Positions 45,581 to 57,115 of a DNA stretch of 64,000 bases are shown one piece after another (positions within the stretch are counted from its first letter, which is position 1; every line of letters starts with the position of its first letter). Origin of the DNA: Cepaea nemoralis (lineage: Eukaryota > Mollusca > Gastropoda > Stylommatophora > Helicidae); contig JACEFZ010025809.1 of assembly GCA_014155875.1 (NCBI GenBank), forward strand, positions 116,001-180,000, written 5' to 3'. Made by a program: the position numbers and the translations under genes. The notes below the pieces were generated by a model. The model had not been told where the DNA came from and made no database searches. It worked only from the letters and a program-made list of their open reading frames with translations.

Positions 45581-45795
45581 CGCCCCATGCCACCCTTGAC
45601 CCCTGCAGATCCAGAAATCCCAGGATTCTGTGCCGGGTGCGGCGGAAGGATACTAGACCGGTACTACTTACACGCCGTGGAAAAACAATGGCACTTGCAC
45701 TGTCTCACGTGCAGTGACTGTCACTTCCGCCTGGACTCAGAGATCACGTGCTTCGCGCGAGATGGACACATTTACTGTAAAACGGATTATTACAG
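45581..45795 (+). CDS. LHX2/9 (apterous-class) LIM1 exon
   Basis: Acceptor TTCTTCACAG at 45571-45580; donor TACAG then GTGAGC after 45795. It begins in phase 0 (RPMPPLTPADPEIPGFC) and ends two bases into an Arg codon. It encodes a complete LIM domain: CAGC, H-X2-C at HLHC, CLTC and SDC, and CKTD, giving C-X2-C-X17-H-X2-C-X2-C-X2-C-X18-C-X2-D. The segments CAGCGG, DRYYL, V-K-QWH and IYCK-DYYR are hallmarks of LHX2/LHX9 and Drosophila apterous. LIM-homeodomain proteins are nuclear transcription factors whose LIM domains bind the LDB/Chip adaptor. The class patterns forebrain, eye and appendages in other animals. The conserved residues appear intact. Confidence 0.95.
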
Positions 45796-45887
45796 GTGAG
45801 CAATTGCATGCATGCACGCATGTGTGGGAGTGTGTGAGTGTTTTTTGTGAATTTACATATCTGTGTCTAGTTTTATGTGTGTATGTA

Positions 45888-47420
45888 TCATCATCATCAT
45901 CATCATCATGTGTCATGCCGATAAGCGTGGTATGTCCTATTTCGCCATCTCACACGATCGCCAGAGTCGTGGATCAGCTCTGTGTTTTTGTCTCAACCAT
46001 ACCGCGTGGTCAAGCCATCTAGGTATTTACTTCGTCGCCATCGCCTTGTTATTTTACCTTCAATCTTGCCTGTTGTCATCAAGTTCCCCAAAGTATTTCT
46101 CTAATCAGTTTATGGTTTTCACTCGTTTCTTGAAAAACTTGGTCATTGGTTTTTCTGTCTGTCTACAGAATTCTTTGAATTTTACTCATAAACCACATTT
46201 CCACAACCATCAGATGTTTTTCAGCCTGTTAGCTCATTGTCCACGCTTCATATCCATACAAAAGTACAGGTTCTATGTTGCACCTCAAAACTCTTTTCCT
46301 CCTTGTAAATGACATCATTTTATTGGTCAGCACGCTTTCCATCTTGCAAAAAGCTATCTTCGCCATGGTAATTCATGTTCTAATCTCTTCAAGGCATCTC
46401 CCATCAGATGTTATGTCTGTTCATAGGTAATTGTACTGATTCACTTGCTTAAGAATATTCCCATTTACTTGTATATTACATTGTGATATTTCCTTATTCC
46501 TTGTGACGACCATAATCTGTGTTTTCTTATAATTTAGTTCTAATCCAAGTTGTTCACTGTGTGCAACAAACGCATCTACTAAATGTTGCAGATATTGCTC
46601 ATTGTCTGCAATAAATATTGTATCATCGGCATATCTAATGTTATTGATGTTTCGTCCTATAATGATGAATCCTTTCATATCTTCTACACTTCTGAAAATA
46701 TTTTCACTGTACATGGAAACAAGATTGGAGACATTACACATTCCTGTCTCACACCTCCCTTAATAGGCTGATATTGACCCACTTCATTATCAATCCTTAT
46801 GACTGCTTGTTGTATCCAATATATGTTTTTTATAAGTCTGGGTCTTTTCCATCACTTTGTAGATCTGCAAGCATCTTTTATCAAGTTGACATGTCTTACT
46901 GTCTCGAAAGCTTTTGTGTAGTTAATAAAGCAAAGATATAGGTGTTAGTTTACTTCTGTAGAACGTTCAATTAATGTTCTCAGCATATACACGGCATTTA
47001 CTATACCCTTGCCTTCTACAAACCCGCATTGTTCTTCTCCTATTTCGGGTTGTATTTTCTACATATATATTCTTTGCATGATAATTCTTTGCAAAATCTT
47101 CGTGGTGTGGCTCATTATACTAATTGTTCGATGTTGATCACATTCCAAGGCTACTGATTTCTTCGGGATTGCAATAAATATAGAATTACATAATTCAAGA
47201 GTTATATCTCCAGTATCATACATTGCGTTCAGCAGTCCAGTGACTTGATCTATTCCATATTCTTTTGTTTGTGGTGTCATTAATAATTGTATGCATTATT
47301 TTGGTATTCCGGGTGTTGTGTTGGTTTTCAATTTCGCTGCAATTTTTTTCAAGCCATGCTTCTTTTGCCTCTTTGCATAGTTTCTTAAGTTTCTGTGACT
47401 CTTCATACTTTTCATGGTTA
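45888..47420 (-). pseudogene. LINE-III reverse transcriptase, longest copy
   Basis: On the minus strand 47280-47059 gives a segment with IAIPKKSVALECDQHRTISI, corresponding to the RT palm start (the usual P-K...R-ISL motif). Further on, 46741-46421 contains INNIRYADDTIFIAD, the catalytic YADD box, and KTQIMVV. The 3' end (45888-46330) matches 15292-15845 and ends in an ATC/ATG-type tail (CATCATCATCATCATCATC at 45890-45909). Many stops and frame shifts are present. The element lies just downstream of the LIM1 donor and is antisense to the gene. Confidence 0.85.
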
Positions 47421-47643
47421 TTTTTGTTATTTCCACAACATCAGCCACGTATTAGCGGAGCAAGGGCACTGGGACATTCACACAAGGATCGAACACAGGT
47501 CGGGTAGGCCGTCATGGGGTCACCTCGCGGTTCATTGTTTGCTTGAACAATCTATAGATCTGAGGAAGAGTTGGGTGGGTGGGATGTTAACTAGGACGGG
47601 TATATATCTCAAGATCCCAGAAGATTGAAGAAGGGGAAAGGGA

Positions 47644-47647
<4 letters not shown>

Positions 47648-47738
<91 letters not shown>
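47648..47738. repeat. (AG)n microsatellite
   Basis: About 44 AG units. Confidence 0.97.
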
Positions 47739-47739
<1 letters not shown>

Positions 47740-47770
47740 GAGAGGGGGGTATACAGCGATACACAGGCAA

Positions 47771-47771
47771 A

Positions 47772-47830
<59 letters not shown>
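47771..47830. repeat. (GAAA)n microsatellite
   Basis: About 15 AAAG units, 30 bp beyond the AG array. Confidence 0.97.
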
Positions 47831-47831
<1 letters not shown>

Positions 47832-47879
47832 CAGAAGGACAGCGGGTCACGGACGGGCGGACGGATGCACAGGCAAGCA

Positions 47880-48930
47880 ACTAGACAGACAGACACACAC
47901 AGAGATAATACATAGAGAGACTAACATAGTATACTAGAACAGATACATAGAGAGACAGTTACATTTGTACATAGATACATACAAAGATAGGAGTGGGAGG
48001 TAATAAGAGATGGAGAAATAGCATGAGAGGTATACTTGAAGACCTGAAGCAATAGCGTGGAATCAATATTTAATGTTGTGTGCCGAGTGTTGTATGTTGT
48101 GTATTGAATGTTGTATATAGCCTGTTGACAAAGTATCCCCCGGTACCCAGAATGCTCTAATGTTCACAACTAGAGTGTTGGTCTAGGCTGGACAGGGAGG
48201 AGGCGGACCGGGGAAGCGCCAGCCTCACCTAGAAATCTCCAACCGACCCGGATGTAATGAGAGTCTAACTATTTGTCTGGAAATGTCGCACTTAAGGTGT
48301 GTTTGCTTAATGTGGATATTGACACGTCTGCTCATGTTTGGCTCACTCTCCCGTGTTGTCCCCGCGTGTTTATTTTCTCCTTTGCTTCGGTGATGTCTTC
48401 TTTCCCTTGCTCACTAATTGCCACACGGGTCATTTTATGATAGAAGTTTCCTATACTGGGGGGAAAAAGATCCTGTAACGCCGGAGGGTGTCAAATTCTA
48501 AGGGGTCGCGTGTAACCGGTTATGGTCTTACAAGGTGATGCGACCGGCTACCTTCAAAGCTGCCAGACAAACACCTGTGCATGAGACACAGACTTTGGGT
48601 GTAGGCACATCGCTATACTGGGGAGGAAAATACATCCATCAGATTGGAAGAACCTGACTCGAGTTTCGCTCTCGTTTGAGCTTGTCAGACGTGGCTATAA
48701 CTGCCTGTACCCGGGATCGAACTCCGGATCACTGGCGTGAATGGTCTGTGAGATTTGTCGACCGTCAACACTCGAGAAGATATTACTTGGTGAAATCATC
48801 ATCAGTGTGCAGAGTCGATAAGCGTATCAGAGAATCAGCGGCTCCTGCAATGTGCTGAGAAATATCTCGTGTCTATGGGATGAGACGGGATCACTTATAG
48901 GGGTAGTTTTCTCTCGGATTTAGTTCTGAA
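47880..48930. other. Largely unique intronic sequence
   Basis: Purine-rich GACAGA/ACATAG sequence to about 48000, then non-repetitive sequence to 48930 with GC-rich patches (48180-48260). One of the longest non-repetitive stretches in the LIM1-LIM2 intron, hence a candidate for conserved regulatory sequence, although nothing specific is visible. A possible decayed tRNA-like B-box (GGGATCGAACTCC) lies at 48713. Confidence 0.3.
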
Positions 48931-48934
48931 AATT

Positions 48935-49078
48935 AACCCGGTCAACAAATGCCCGCAGAAGTCGGATGTGTCGGTCAAAAGGCGCAAGTATCGCAACTCT
49001 GCTGTGGATTGGCGCAACGCATTTACGTCTAAAACAACATTCCGAACGAACGCAGAAAAAGAAGAAGTCTGCTGATTA
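48935..49078 (+). repeat. Family H copy 2 with GAA-type tail
   Basis: AACCCGGTCAACAAATGCCC, AGAAGTCGGATGTGTCGGTC and GAACGCAGAAAAAGAAGAAG, matching 39955-40107. Confidence 0.75.
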
Positions 49079-49084
49079 TCATCA

Positions 49085-49312
49085 TCATCATAAAGTGCCA
49101 TGCCAGCTGGCGTAGGCGTCCATGTCCCTCCACAGATCTTGGTCCTTAGGTTTTCTGGATCACCTCTGCTGATGATATTCCTCCATGCTACCGTCTCAAT
49201 CCACCCAGAATCATTTCTCCTGTTCGGCCTCCGCCTCTCTTCCATTCGATCTTTCCAGGTGTCACGATGCTCTCCAATGCCTCTCTTCTCATCATGTGAC
49301 CACATAAAGCTG
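49085..49312 (-). pseudogene. LINE-VII 3' end, copy 1
   Basis: Minus-strand translation gives an HRDTWKDRMEERRRPNRRND segment, then WIETVAWRNIISRGDPENLR, the C-terminal end of a non-LTR retrotransposon polyprotein. The 3' end is an ATC-rich tail (ATCATCATCATAAAGTGCC). The same family is inserted at 52563-52788. Confidence 0.75.
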
Positions 49313-49504
49313 TCTGAGTCGGCTGATAACCAGCCTCAATTGAATACCAGAAATGTCGTGGGCAGTAAAGAGGGCAGGCATACTACTTATCACAGCACCC
49401 ACCGAGTGCCCATTGGACTAAAAAATATATGCGTCAAACACCATATACCCAATTCGCCACATGGCGCGGAGAAGGGCCATCTACTTACATTTTTCTGTTG
49501 ATAG

Positions 49505-49758
49505 CGATTTTTTTCATATCCCTTACAGGACGTTGCAGTCAACACCAGCATTTTTCAGCTGCTGTTGATGTACTAGGCAAGTTTTTACGTTCAGTAGTTT
49601 GCCATTGCTTTCTTAATGAACGGCTCACATACCCCAGAAAGTTACTAGCGCGGCGGGATCCGCTGCCGAATCTCGCGCAGCTGTTTTCCCCACGTAGATA
49701 TACGGGATTACGAATAACGTCGTAAATTCCTTGGCCAAGGAGACCGGTTTCTGATAAC
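49505..49758 (-). mobile_element. SINE-B with imperfect target-site duplication
   Basis: Printed strand: CATATCCCTTACAGGACGTT, TAGTTTGCCATTGCTTTCTT, head complement CTTGGCCAAGGAGACCGG. Flanks TGATAGCGATT (left) and TGATAACGATT (right) differ at one base. Confidence 0.85.
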
Positions 49759-49784
49759 GATTACAAATACCTACAGAGCAAGAG

Positions 49785-49995
49785 GATCGAATTCATTACA
49801 TCGTGATTTATCCTATACGGCACGGTCTCTTTCCCTGGGTGACCTGATGAAAGCGTTACACAAAGCACGAACTCCGTAGCCCCACTGACCACCCTCAGGA
49901 ATCTCCGAGAAAACTGCATTAGTAAAGCCCGGAATCGAACCCACAATCTTTAGAACACGAAGCAGCCCGCGTAACTTGGCCACGGAGACTCCTCC
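49785..49995 (-). mobile_element. SINE-E copy
   Basis: Minus-strand head GGAGTCTCCGTGGCCAAGTT (A-box region TGGCCAAG) and GGGTTCGATTCCGGGC (B-box), then body words shared with 57925-58190. Confidence 0.75.
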
Positions 49996-49999
49996 TTTT

Positions 50000-50345
50000 G
50001 ATCATACAAATCCCTAAGACCTGTGGGTGAAAGGTCACCAAGCCAGGCCTGACCTGGCCAGTTATGTACGGTGTGGCACCGTGACCTGGTGTCATCCTGG
50101 CATGCCTCTCAGCGGATGGGGAGCTGCAGTACCGGGCTTGCACACCCCACTGGTGTATTGGGCCTGGAGAGGGGAAGGAGCGCTCTGTAATACAGAGCCC
50201 GCAAACCTGGTGCTATGGTAGCGGGTCGGGAAGACAGTGTCCACAACAAAGACATTCCGATAGAAGCAACACCCTCACGGGGTTCAGGTCGTCTCAAGAT
50301 CCGTGCATCAGACTTAAGGGATGCATTCACAGTGCACCAGAGATT
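50000..50345. other. GC-rich unique block, unassigned
   Basis: Contains GTGGCACCGTGACCTGGTGT and CCCTCACGGGGTTCAGG. The sequence has the look of a dispersed repeat, but no second convincing copy was seen in the window. Confidence 0.3.
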
Positions 50346-50349
50346 TTAT

Positions 50350-50372
50350 AAACAACAGCAACGACGACGACG

Positions 50373-50426
<54 letters not shown>

Positions 50427-50845
50427 GTATCAACAACAACATCATCAACAACCAACACCATTAACAACAACAAACAACAGCAACCAACAACATCATCAAC
50501 AATAACCGACAACATCAACACCAAAAACAACATCAATTACAAAAACGACATTAACAACATCAACAACACCATCATCATCAACATCAACAACACCAACATC
50601 ATCAACAACACCATCAACAAAAACAAACAGCATCAACAACAACACCAACAACAATAACACCGTCAACAATAACAACATCAGCAACAACAACCATATCAAC
50701 AACAGCAACATCGAAATCCTCAGCATGAAACACAACAACATTGCAAGAGCAACAGCAACAACAACATCATCATCAACAACAACAACTACAACGTCAACAG
50801 GAACATCAACAACAACAGCAACAACGTCTGCTGTCTCGAAGAGGT
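50350..50845. repeat. (CAA)n-rich triplet tract
   Basis: Pure CAA at 50373-50424, then a long mix of CAA, CAT, ACA and ATC triplets. Open frames across it are compositional. Confidence 0.9.
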
Positions 50846-51190
50846 CCCAGATCAGCTGTGGGTCCACCCCCACCACCCCCACCCCCTCCCCGGGTATCCC
50901 CGCTATAGAAAAAGGCGGGCTAGCGGAGTTGATAGCGAACTGCACTGGCAATATCTAATATCATAAGCACCGTCTGACGCCGATTCCACGCCTGGGCTCT
51001 TCGCTTGCCAGAAGTGAGAGAAAGACTGACCGCCTATTCCTCCCTGCTCTCAGGTCTACAGAATGTGATGACCCTGTCACATCACAGACTCATAGCAGAA
51101 AACTGCAGTACTTTGAGAAGAAACATGAATGTTTTAATGACATCACGCGCTCTCTCACCGCTTTGGTAGTGAGATTAAACACTTCACTTG
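50846..51190. other. Unique block, possible coding remnant
   Basis: Following the triplet tract one frame reads KRSQISCGSTPTTPTPSPGI, then PAIEKGGLAELIANCTGN and a stop at about 50956. It looks protein-like but is short, has no recognised domain and may be chance. The rest is unassigned. Confidence 0.2.
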
Positions 51191-51192
51191 TA

Positions 51193-51480
51193 GGTCAGCA
51201 TGGCCGAATAGATAAGAACGAGTGTTCTTAAATATCCGGTATGCTGATGTCAAGGTAAGGGGTTCAACCCCTATACCGGACAGTTGGACTAAAATGTTGA
51301 CCTGTTGTCATTGACTTGGGGACGTAAGTTACAAATACCTCTGAAGTCGGAGTGGGTTCGCCTGATGGCGAGGGACACTGTTAATAGGGAAAGCTAAGCT
51401 ACATGCAAAATTCAGTCTAGCACTACTAGAAGTAGTGTGTATGGACTACGCATGAATTCAAAGGAGCGAGCGCAAAAAAA
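51193..51480 (+). mobile_element. SINE-A, full-length reference copy
   Basis: Head GGTCAGCATGGCCGAATAGA with A-box TGGCCGAATAG and B-box GGGGTTCAACCCC, body CAGTTGGACTAAAATGTTGA and GGCGAGGGACACTGTTAA, tail TGTGTATGGACTACGCATG and an A-run. All segments of the family are present. Confidence 0.9.
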
Positions 51481-51484
51481 ACAA

Positions 51485-51840
51485 AACACACACACACACT
51501 TTCTCCAATAAGGGCGGAATACTGGCGGCTCCTTGTGCAAGCATTACCATCAAAAATCCCAAGACAGTTATAAATCTGAAAATGTAGACCGTAAGATCAA
51601 AACCATGGCAAAACTGAATGGTGGATCTAGCCTGCCCACGGGTATGGAATCCCTTACCTTGTCTGGAATCTGTGCATAGGAATTATTCCAGACACAAATA
51701 TAAACCGAAGTGGGACGCATTGGTCTCGAGGCTAGCCGGTAGTGGTATAATTACAAGTGACGGAACTGCCTTCGAAAGGGAAACGAAACGACGCACAGGT
51801 AACCAATAATCTTACCTTCTTTTCGGCCATTCATCGAAGT
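51485..51840. other. Short CA run and unique sequence
   Basis: CACACACACACAC at 51487-51500, then unassigned sequence with a 63-codon frame of no known domain. Confidence 0.35.
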
Positions 51841-53420
51841 ACATCTGTTTCTTCAACAAAGTATCTTGTTCCTTCAACTACACCTGTTCCTTCAGCTTGT
51901 TCCGCCAACCTGTTCCTTCAACAAAGTACAACTATTTCTTCAACAAAGTACACCAGTTGTTACTTCAATCTGCTCCTTCAACAAAGTTCACTTGTTGCTT
52001 CAACAAAGTACACTTGTTCCTTCAACAAAGTATTATTGTTAGTTCAACAAAGTACAATTGATCCTTCAACGAACTAACTTGTTCTTTCAACAAAGTAATT
52101 TGTTCCTTCAACAAAGTATTTTGTTCCTTCAATAAAGTATTTTGTTCCTTCAACAAAGTAACTTGTTCCTTCAACAAAGTAACTTGTTCCTTCAACAAAG
52201 TAACTTAATGCTTCAACAAAGTAATTTGTTCCTTCAACAAAGTATTTTGTTCCTTCAATAAAGTAATTTGTTCCTTCAACAAAGTAACTTGTTCCTTCAA
52301 CAAAGTAACTTGTTTCTTCAACAAAGTAACTTGTTTCTTCACCAAAGTAACTTGTTCCTTCAACAAAGTGATTTGTTTCTTCAACAAAGCAACTTGTTCC
52401 TTCAATAAAGTACAATTGTTCCTTCAACAAAGTAACTTGTTCTTTCAATAAAGTACAATTGTTCCTACAACAAAGTAAATTGTTCCTTCAACATGTTAGT
52501 TCAGCTTGTTCCTTCAGCTAAGTACAAATGTTCCTTAAACTAAGCACATATATTCCTTCATCTCATCATCAAAACGTGCCCTGCCAGCTGGCGTAGGCGT
52601 TCATGTCTCTCCACAGATCTCGGTCTGTGATGTTCTGGATCAACTCTGCTGATGATGTTCCTCCATGCAGCTGTCTTACATCCATCCAGCCTCATTTCTC
52701 TTGTTCTACCTCTGCCTCTCTTCCCCTTGATCTTTCCCGTTGTCATGGTGTTCTCCAATGCTTCTATTTTCATCCTTCAACTAAGTACACATGTTCCTTC
52801 AACTAAGTACACATGTTCCTTCAGCCAAGTGCATCTGCACTTACAACTATAATGTTAATTCAACAAAGTACACCTGTTTCTTCAACAAAGTACACATGTT
52901 CCGTCAACAAAGTACACATGTTCCCTAAACAAAGTACAACTGTTTCTTCAACAAAGTACGCATGTTCCCTCAACAAAGTACACATGTTCCCTAAACAAAG
53001 TACACCTGTTTCTTCAACAAAGTACACATGTTCCTTTAAAAAGTACACATGTTCCCTCAAGAAAGTACACCTGTTCCCTCAACAAAGTACACATGTTCCC
53101 TAAACAAATTACGCCTGTTTCTTCAACAAAGTACACATGTTCCTCCAACAAAGTACACATGTTCCCTCAACAAAGTACATATGCTCCCTCAACAAAGTAC
53201 ACATGTTCCTTCAACAAAGTACATATACTCCCTCAACAAAGTGCACATGTTCCCTCCACAAAGTACACCTGTTTCTTCAACAAAGTACATATGTTCCTTA
53301 AACAAAGTACACATATTTCCTCAACAAAGTACACATGTTCCATAAACAAAGTATACCTGTTCCTTCAACACAGTATACCTGTTCCGTCAACTATAATGTT
53401 AATCCAACAAGGTACACTAG
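51840..53420. repeat. 21-bp minisatellite in two subfamilies, split by LINE-VII
   Basis: The unit is TTCCTTCAACAAAGTAACTTG on the left (51840-52560) and a CAACAAAGTACACATGTTCC version on the right (52780-53420). The 21-bp period gives artificial open frames on both strands. Confidence 0.95.
52563..52788 (-). pseudogene. LINE-VII 3' end, copy 2, inside the minisatellite
   Basis: Printed strand TGCCAGCTGGCGTAGGCGTT, CTCTCCACAGATCTCGGTC, GATGATGTTCCTCCATGCAG. Minus-strand translation GKIKGKRGRGRTREMRLDG and TAAWRNIISRVDPEHHR parallels copy 1. Confidence 0.85.
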
Positions 53421-54240
53421 TTCATGCAGGCTCTAAATTAGAACACAACCCTTCCACAGCGCCATTTCCTTATACTGCCCAACATATCCTCCAATCTCCA
53501 CATCTTTCCCGAACTTCCACTAGTACCGCTCAATACCCGCGAATGTATCTCCCCGGACACCAGCAATGGCCGTGACGCAGTCAAAGACAGTCACATCTGA
53601 CGCAGTCAAAGACAGTCACATCTGACGCAATGCCAGCGGAAATACTAATGTCAACATCTACGCCAAACACCGCCACTCCACGCATCCCCCGAGGCAGCGA
53701 TTTCCCACAATTCCGCACTTGCACCATTCTCTAATTGTTTCTTCAACTGATTACCTCCTCTCCTGCTCTCAGCTCTTTTTGTTCCCAGATTTTCTTTTCT
53801 TCCCGCGCCGAGTTTGTGTTTATCTTTCGATTTCCTTCCATTCCTAGGTATTGTCCGATTTTAATAGCAGAGATTTTATTTTATTTTTTTGTTCTTAATC
53901 TCCCGATGGTCTGTACTTTTCCTACAATCCTATTAATTTCTATGTTACCACCGCGGCCTGGAAGTGGGTACTGGTGTCAGGTACCAGTTCCATTTAGGCC
54001 TCATTCAACTTCACAAGGGGATTACATGAGATGGAAAAAAGGCCTGGCTTTGTTTCCAGCCTCGCTAGTTAGAGATGAAGCAGAGAGATCCGCCGCTGTA
54101 CCTTTGTCTTCGTCATGCCTGGATGAAATCATGGAGGAAGCTGGCAAGAATAGGTCCTGGTTTGTCTTCTCGGGCAGTGAGCTGTGTCACTATTTGATGT
54201 CCGGGGGTGTCCCTGCTTCTGCTCTTTGGTGTTCGTAGTA
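53421..54240. other. Unique sequence with a 167-codon open frame, unassigned
   Basis: The plus frame 53735-54238 is open for 167 codons. Its last third reads GDYMRWKKGLALFPASLVRD, then DEAERSAAVPLSSSCLDEIM and EEAGKNRSWFVFSGSELCHY. I do not recognise it. The first half is compositionally biased (Phe/Leu/Ile/Ser) and may be chance. A direct repeat of GACGCAGTCAAAGACAGTCA occurs at 53574 and 53598. Confidence 0.25.
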
Positions 54241-54287
54241 GTCCCTTGATTGTGCGGTTATATTAGCTCAATGGTTATATGGTTTAA

Positions 54288-54338
<51 letters not shown>

Positions 54339-54716
54339 GGTTGTGTGGTTAATTTGGAACTTTGATTATGCGGTTATATTAGTTTTTTTGACTGTGTCGT
54401 AATTTAGTTCTGTGATTGCGCGGTTATGTTAGCTCATTGGTTATATTATTTCTTTGATGGCGTGGTTAATTTAGTTTTGTGATTGTATGGCTATAATAGT
54501 TCTTTGACTGGATGGTTGTATTATTTATTAGTTCTTTAACTGTGTGGTTATATTAGTTCTTTGACCATGTAGTTATATTAGTTCTTTGACTGTGTGGTTA
54601 TATTAGTTCTTTGATTGTGTGGTTATATTGGTTCTTTGACTGTGATCGTATTAGTTCTTGATTGTGTGATTAGTTTAGCTCTATGATTGCATGGTTATAT
54701 TAGTTCTGTGATAAAA
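54241..54716. repeat. 25-bp minisatellite plus (TTA)n
   Basis: Repeats TGACTGTGTGGTTATATTAG plus TTCTT (25 bp), with a (TTA)n microsatellite of about 48 bp at 54291-54338. Confidence 0.85.
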
Positions 54717-54769
54717 AAAAAAAACATAGCTGTTTGGATCCCTGGCCTACCTTCTCCCAAAAATGATAA

Positions 54770-54962
54770 TCTTCATAGTTGGCACCTAGAATATTAGAAC
54801 TGTGTGAACTGGGAGGGACAGTATGTGTAGAATTGGACATGAACTATTATACGTTCAGCATTGTACTCTTGAACCGCATGACGTAGTCCGGAACTGAACC
54901 TACAACCTTCGAAGAGCGGGGCCTGCGGCGTAATTACTCCGCCATAGAGACTCCCTTGGAAG
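54770..54962 (-). mobile_element. tRNA-like SINE, probably SINE-E, diverged
   Basis: Minus-strand GGAGTCTCTATGGCGGAGTA and GTAGGTTCAGTTCCGG give an A/B box pair like that of 49785-49995. The body is poorly preserved. Confidence 0.5.
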
Positions 54963-55074
54963 ATTGCATGAGACTGTACAATATCCGTCCACGCCAAGGT
55001 AGTAAAGGAACGGCTAAACAATATTAAGTGTGAAGTGTTTTTACATCTGCCCACGGTTGTTTGTAGCGTGAATT

Positions 55075-55392
55075 GCATGTTCAGAAAAATGGCGGTCGGT
55101 CGGTCGCTGAACTAACTGGGTTGCCTTATGCAGTAATGTGTGGCTGCTGGTTTTCTCGGGACTGCCGTTTCCATCGACGAAGAACTATATTTTTCGTGGC
55201 GGACTTTTTGTGTCGGCATTCTGGCAGCGGCATTATGCATAGGATCCGGGATGTTGGTTTGTCGAGACTCCTGTCTGTTGCACTTTCCACATGGGGCAGT
55301 GAGGAGCATTTTATGTGATATTCACTGGCAGAGGAACGGGGAATAATAGGGCGACCCCTTTACCGTGTTGGAACCGCGACTAACTATCTAAC
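55075..55392 (+). repeat. Family C, most complete copy
   Basis: Contains GGCATTCTGGCAGCGGCATT, GTCGAGACTCCTGTCTGTTG and GGGGCAGTGAGGAGCATTTT, ending ACCGCGACTAACTA. The 3' part matches 3290-3422 and the whole matches 4980-5600 in reverse. Confidence 0.65.
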
Positions 55393-56260
55393 TAAACTAT
55401 CGCGAGACTGAACAAACCCCTATTGTGCCGTAAAGCCAAAGCGCTATCACCCATACCACCCCGACTGCTGCAAACACATACACCCGGATATTATTTCCCC
55501 ATTTCCCCCCCCCCCCCCCCCCCCAACTGCTTCTTTGCATTTGCTGTAAATCGCTGATAACTTTTCCTTATGATGTGTTTTTGTTTGCCTTGACGTCGGC
55601 ACTTACACCCGGTATCTCATGAATTCAAAGTATAATCCCATCCCGGCGTGGACCCCCTACTGAAGTCGCTCAAAAGTCCGCTGGGAATATACTTTTAACT
55701 CCCGCCACATTTTACCTTCTATTTTTTAACCATCGTCTGCTCTTAAATATCTGCTGCTCTTAAGATCTCGCCTGTTGTTTTATTTGCTAATGCTGTTTCT
55801 TTATGAAGTTTGAGAGGGAGAGGGAAAAAACAAAAACAAAAAGAGAATGCCACCTGAATGCTTGACGTGGGATGTAATCGGTTGGTTGGTCGGGGAGGGC
55901 GCGTTGATGTGTTCTGGTGAGCGCCGTCGAGCAGCGGAAACCGTTTTCAGATGGGCACATAAATAAACATTCGTCACGGTGCTGAGTTTACCCACAGGGT
56001 GGGGGTGGGTGGAGGGAAAGTCGGGGGGGGGGGGGGGGTCCTTGCAGAGATCGTGTGAGGCTGAGTGGGTGGTGGGAGGCGGCCGATGATTGTGTGGGAG
56101 ATGATTGTGTGGGAATCTATGGTGATGGAAGGTGACGGGAGGGGAAAACATGGCATGGGGGGGGGGGGGAGGTTAATTACTACTGGAAGGGTTTCATCTT
56201 GACGTAATCGATGGTGATAATAATAATCTTCTTCTTCTTCTTCTTCTTCTTCTTCTTCCC
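55393..56260. other. Unique sequence with homopolymer runs, no gene seen
   Basis: C18 at about 55507-55524, G-runs at 56023-56038 and 56157-56170, and a CTT run at 56227-56259. Minus-strand Pro/His-rich frames result from the G-rich composition. Confidence 0.5.
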
Positions 56261-56635
56261 TTTTGACACAACCCCGTCATACCTTTGGCTATCTCCTATG
56301 GTTCCTTTCGTGTCTCCTCAGTAGTATTCATCTGCTACAACCGAAATTCTTTTGGTGGCCATTTTTAAACAGTTACTGTTGCGCAACCTGTGACCGAAGC
56401 AGGTTGGGAGTGATACACAATGCAGAAGAGTGGATTTGGAATTCCGCTAAGTTAATAAACTGCACACCGATAAAGTATTTACATAGATAAAAATAGAAGG
56501 CATTACTTATTGACCGTCCCTCGTAGTTCCAGACAAGGGGGCAACTAGTTATATAGCCAATGGGTTTTCTCACTGTGTATCCCAGCCAGCGTCAGCGGTC
56601 TTCTCGCCTCTTTGTTCACTAGAATATGTTTAGTC
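56261..56635. other. No gene recognised
   Basis: Unique sequence; short frames only. Confidence 0.3.
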
Positions 56636-56639
56636 CTTT

Positions 56640-57115
56640 AGAGAAATTAACAATGCATTGAACATGAGAATTGTCAAATGTTACGTATATTCACCGCTTC
56701 TGTGTGGCGCGAAAGCCTGGACATTGAACAAGCAACTTGAAAGTCGCATAGAAGCCCTGGAGATGTGGATATACAGACGAATAGGTCTATTTCATGGAAA
56801 TAAAAACAATCAAATGCAGAGGTTCTAGAAAAACTTGGAATGAAGAGAGAGTTGATGAAAGAAATAGAGAGGAGGCAAGTGAAATATTTCGGCCACGTTA
56901 AAAGACATGATACTCTTATAAAACCCATACTGGAGGGCAAGGTTGGGGAAAAACAAGTAAGCGGTAGACAACGATACAAGTGGGAAGATAACATCAAGAG
57001 ATGGACCAACATTTGTCGGACAGAATGTACAGTCAGGGCGAGGGACAGACAGTTTTGGAGATCCATTACAGCCAGTCTTCACTGCGGAGACGGCACCTGA
57101 TTTATTGGTTGTTTA
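56640..57115 (+). pseudogene. LINE-II fragment, copy 2 (longer)
   Basis: Extends copy 1 upstream with GAKAWTLNKQLESRIEALEM-like sequence, the segment following the RT domain, and continues through EIERRQVKYFGHVKRHDTLI and the RQRYKWEDNIKRW block to CGGCACCTGAT. The shared region with 22635-22952 is about 90 per cent identical by eye. 5'-truncated. Confidence 0.85.
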
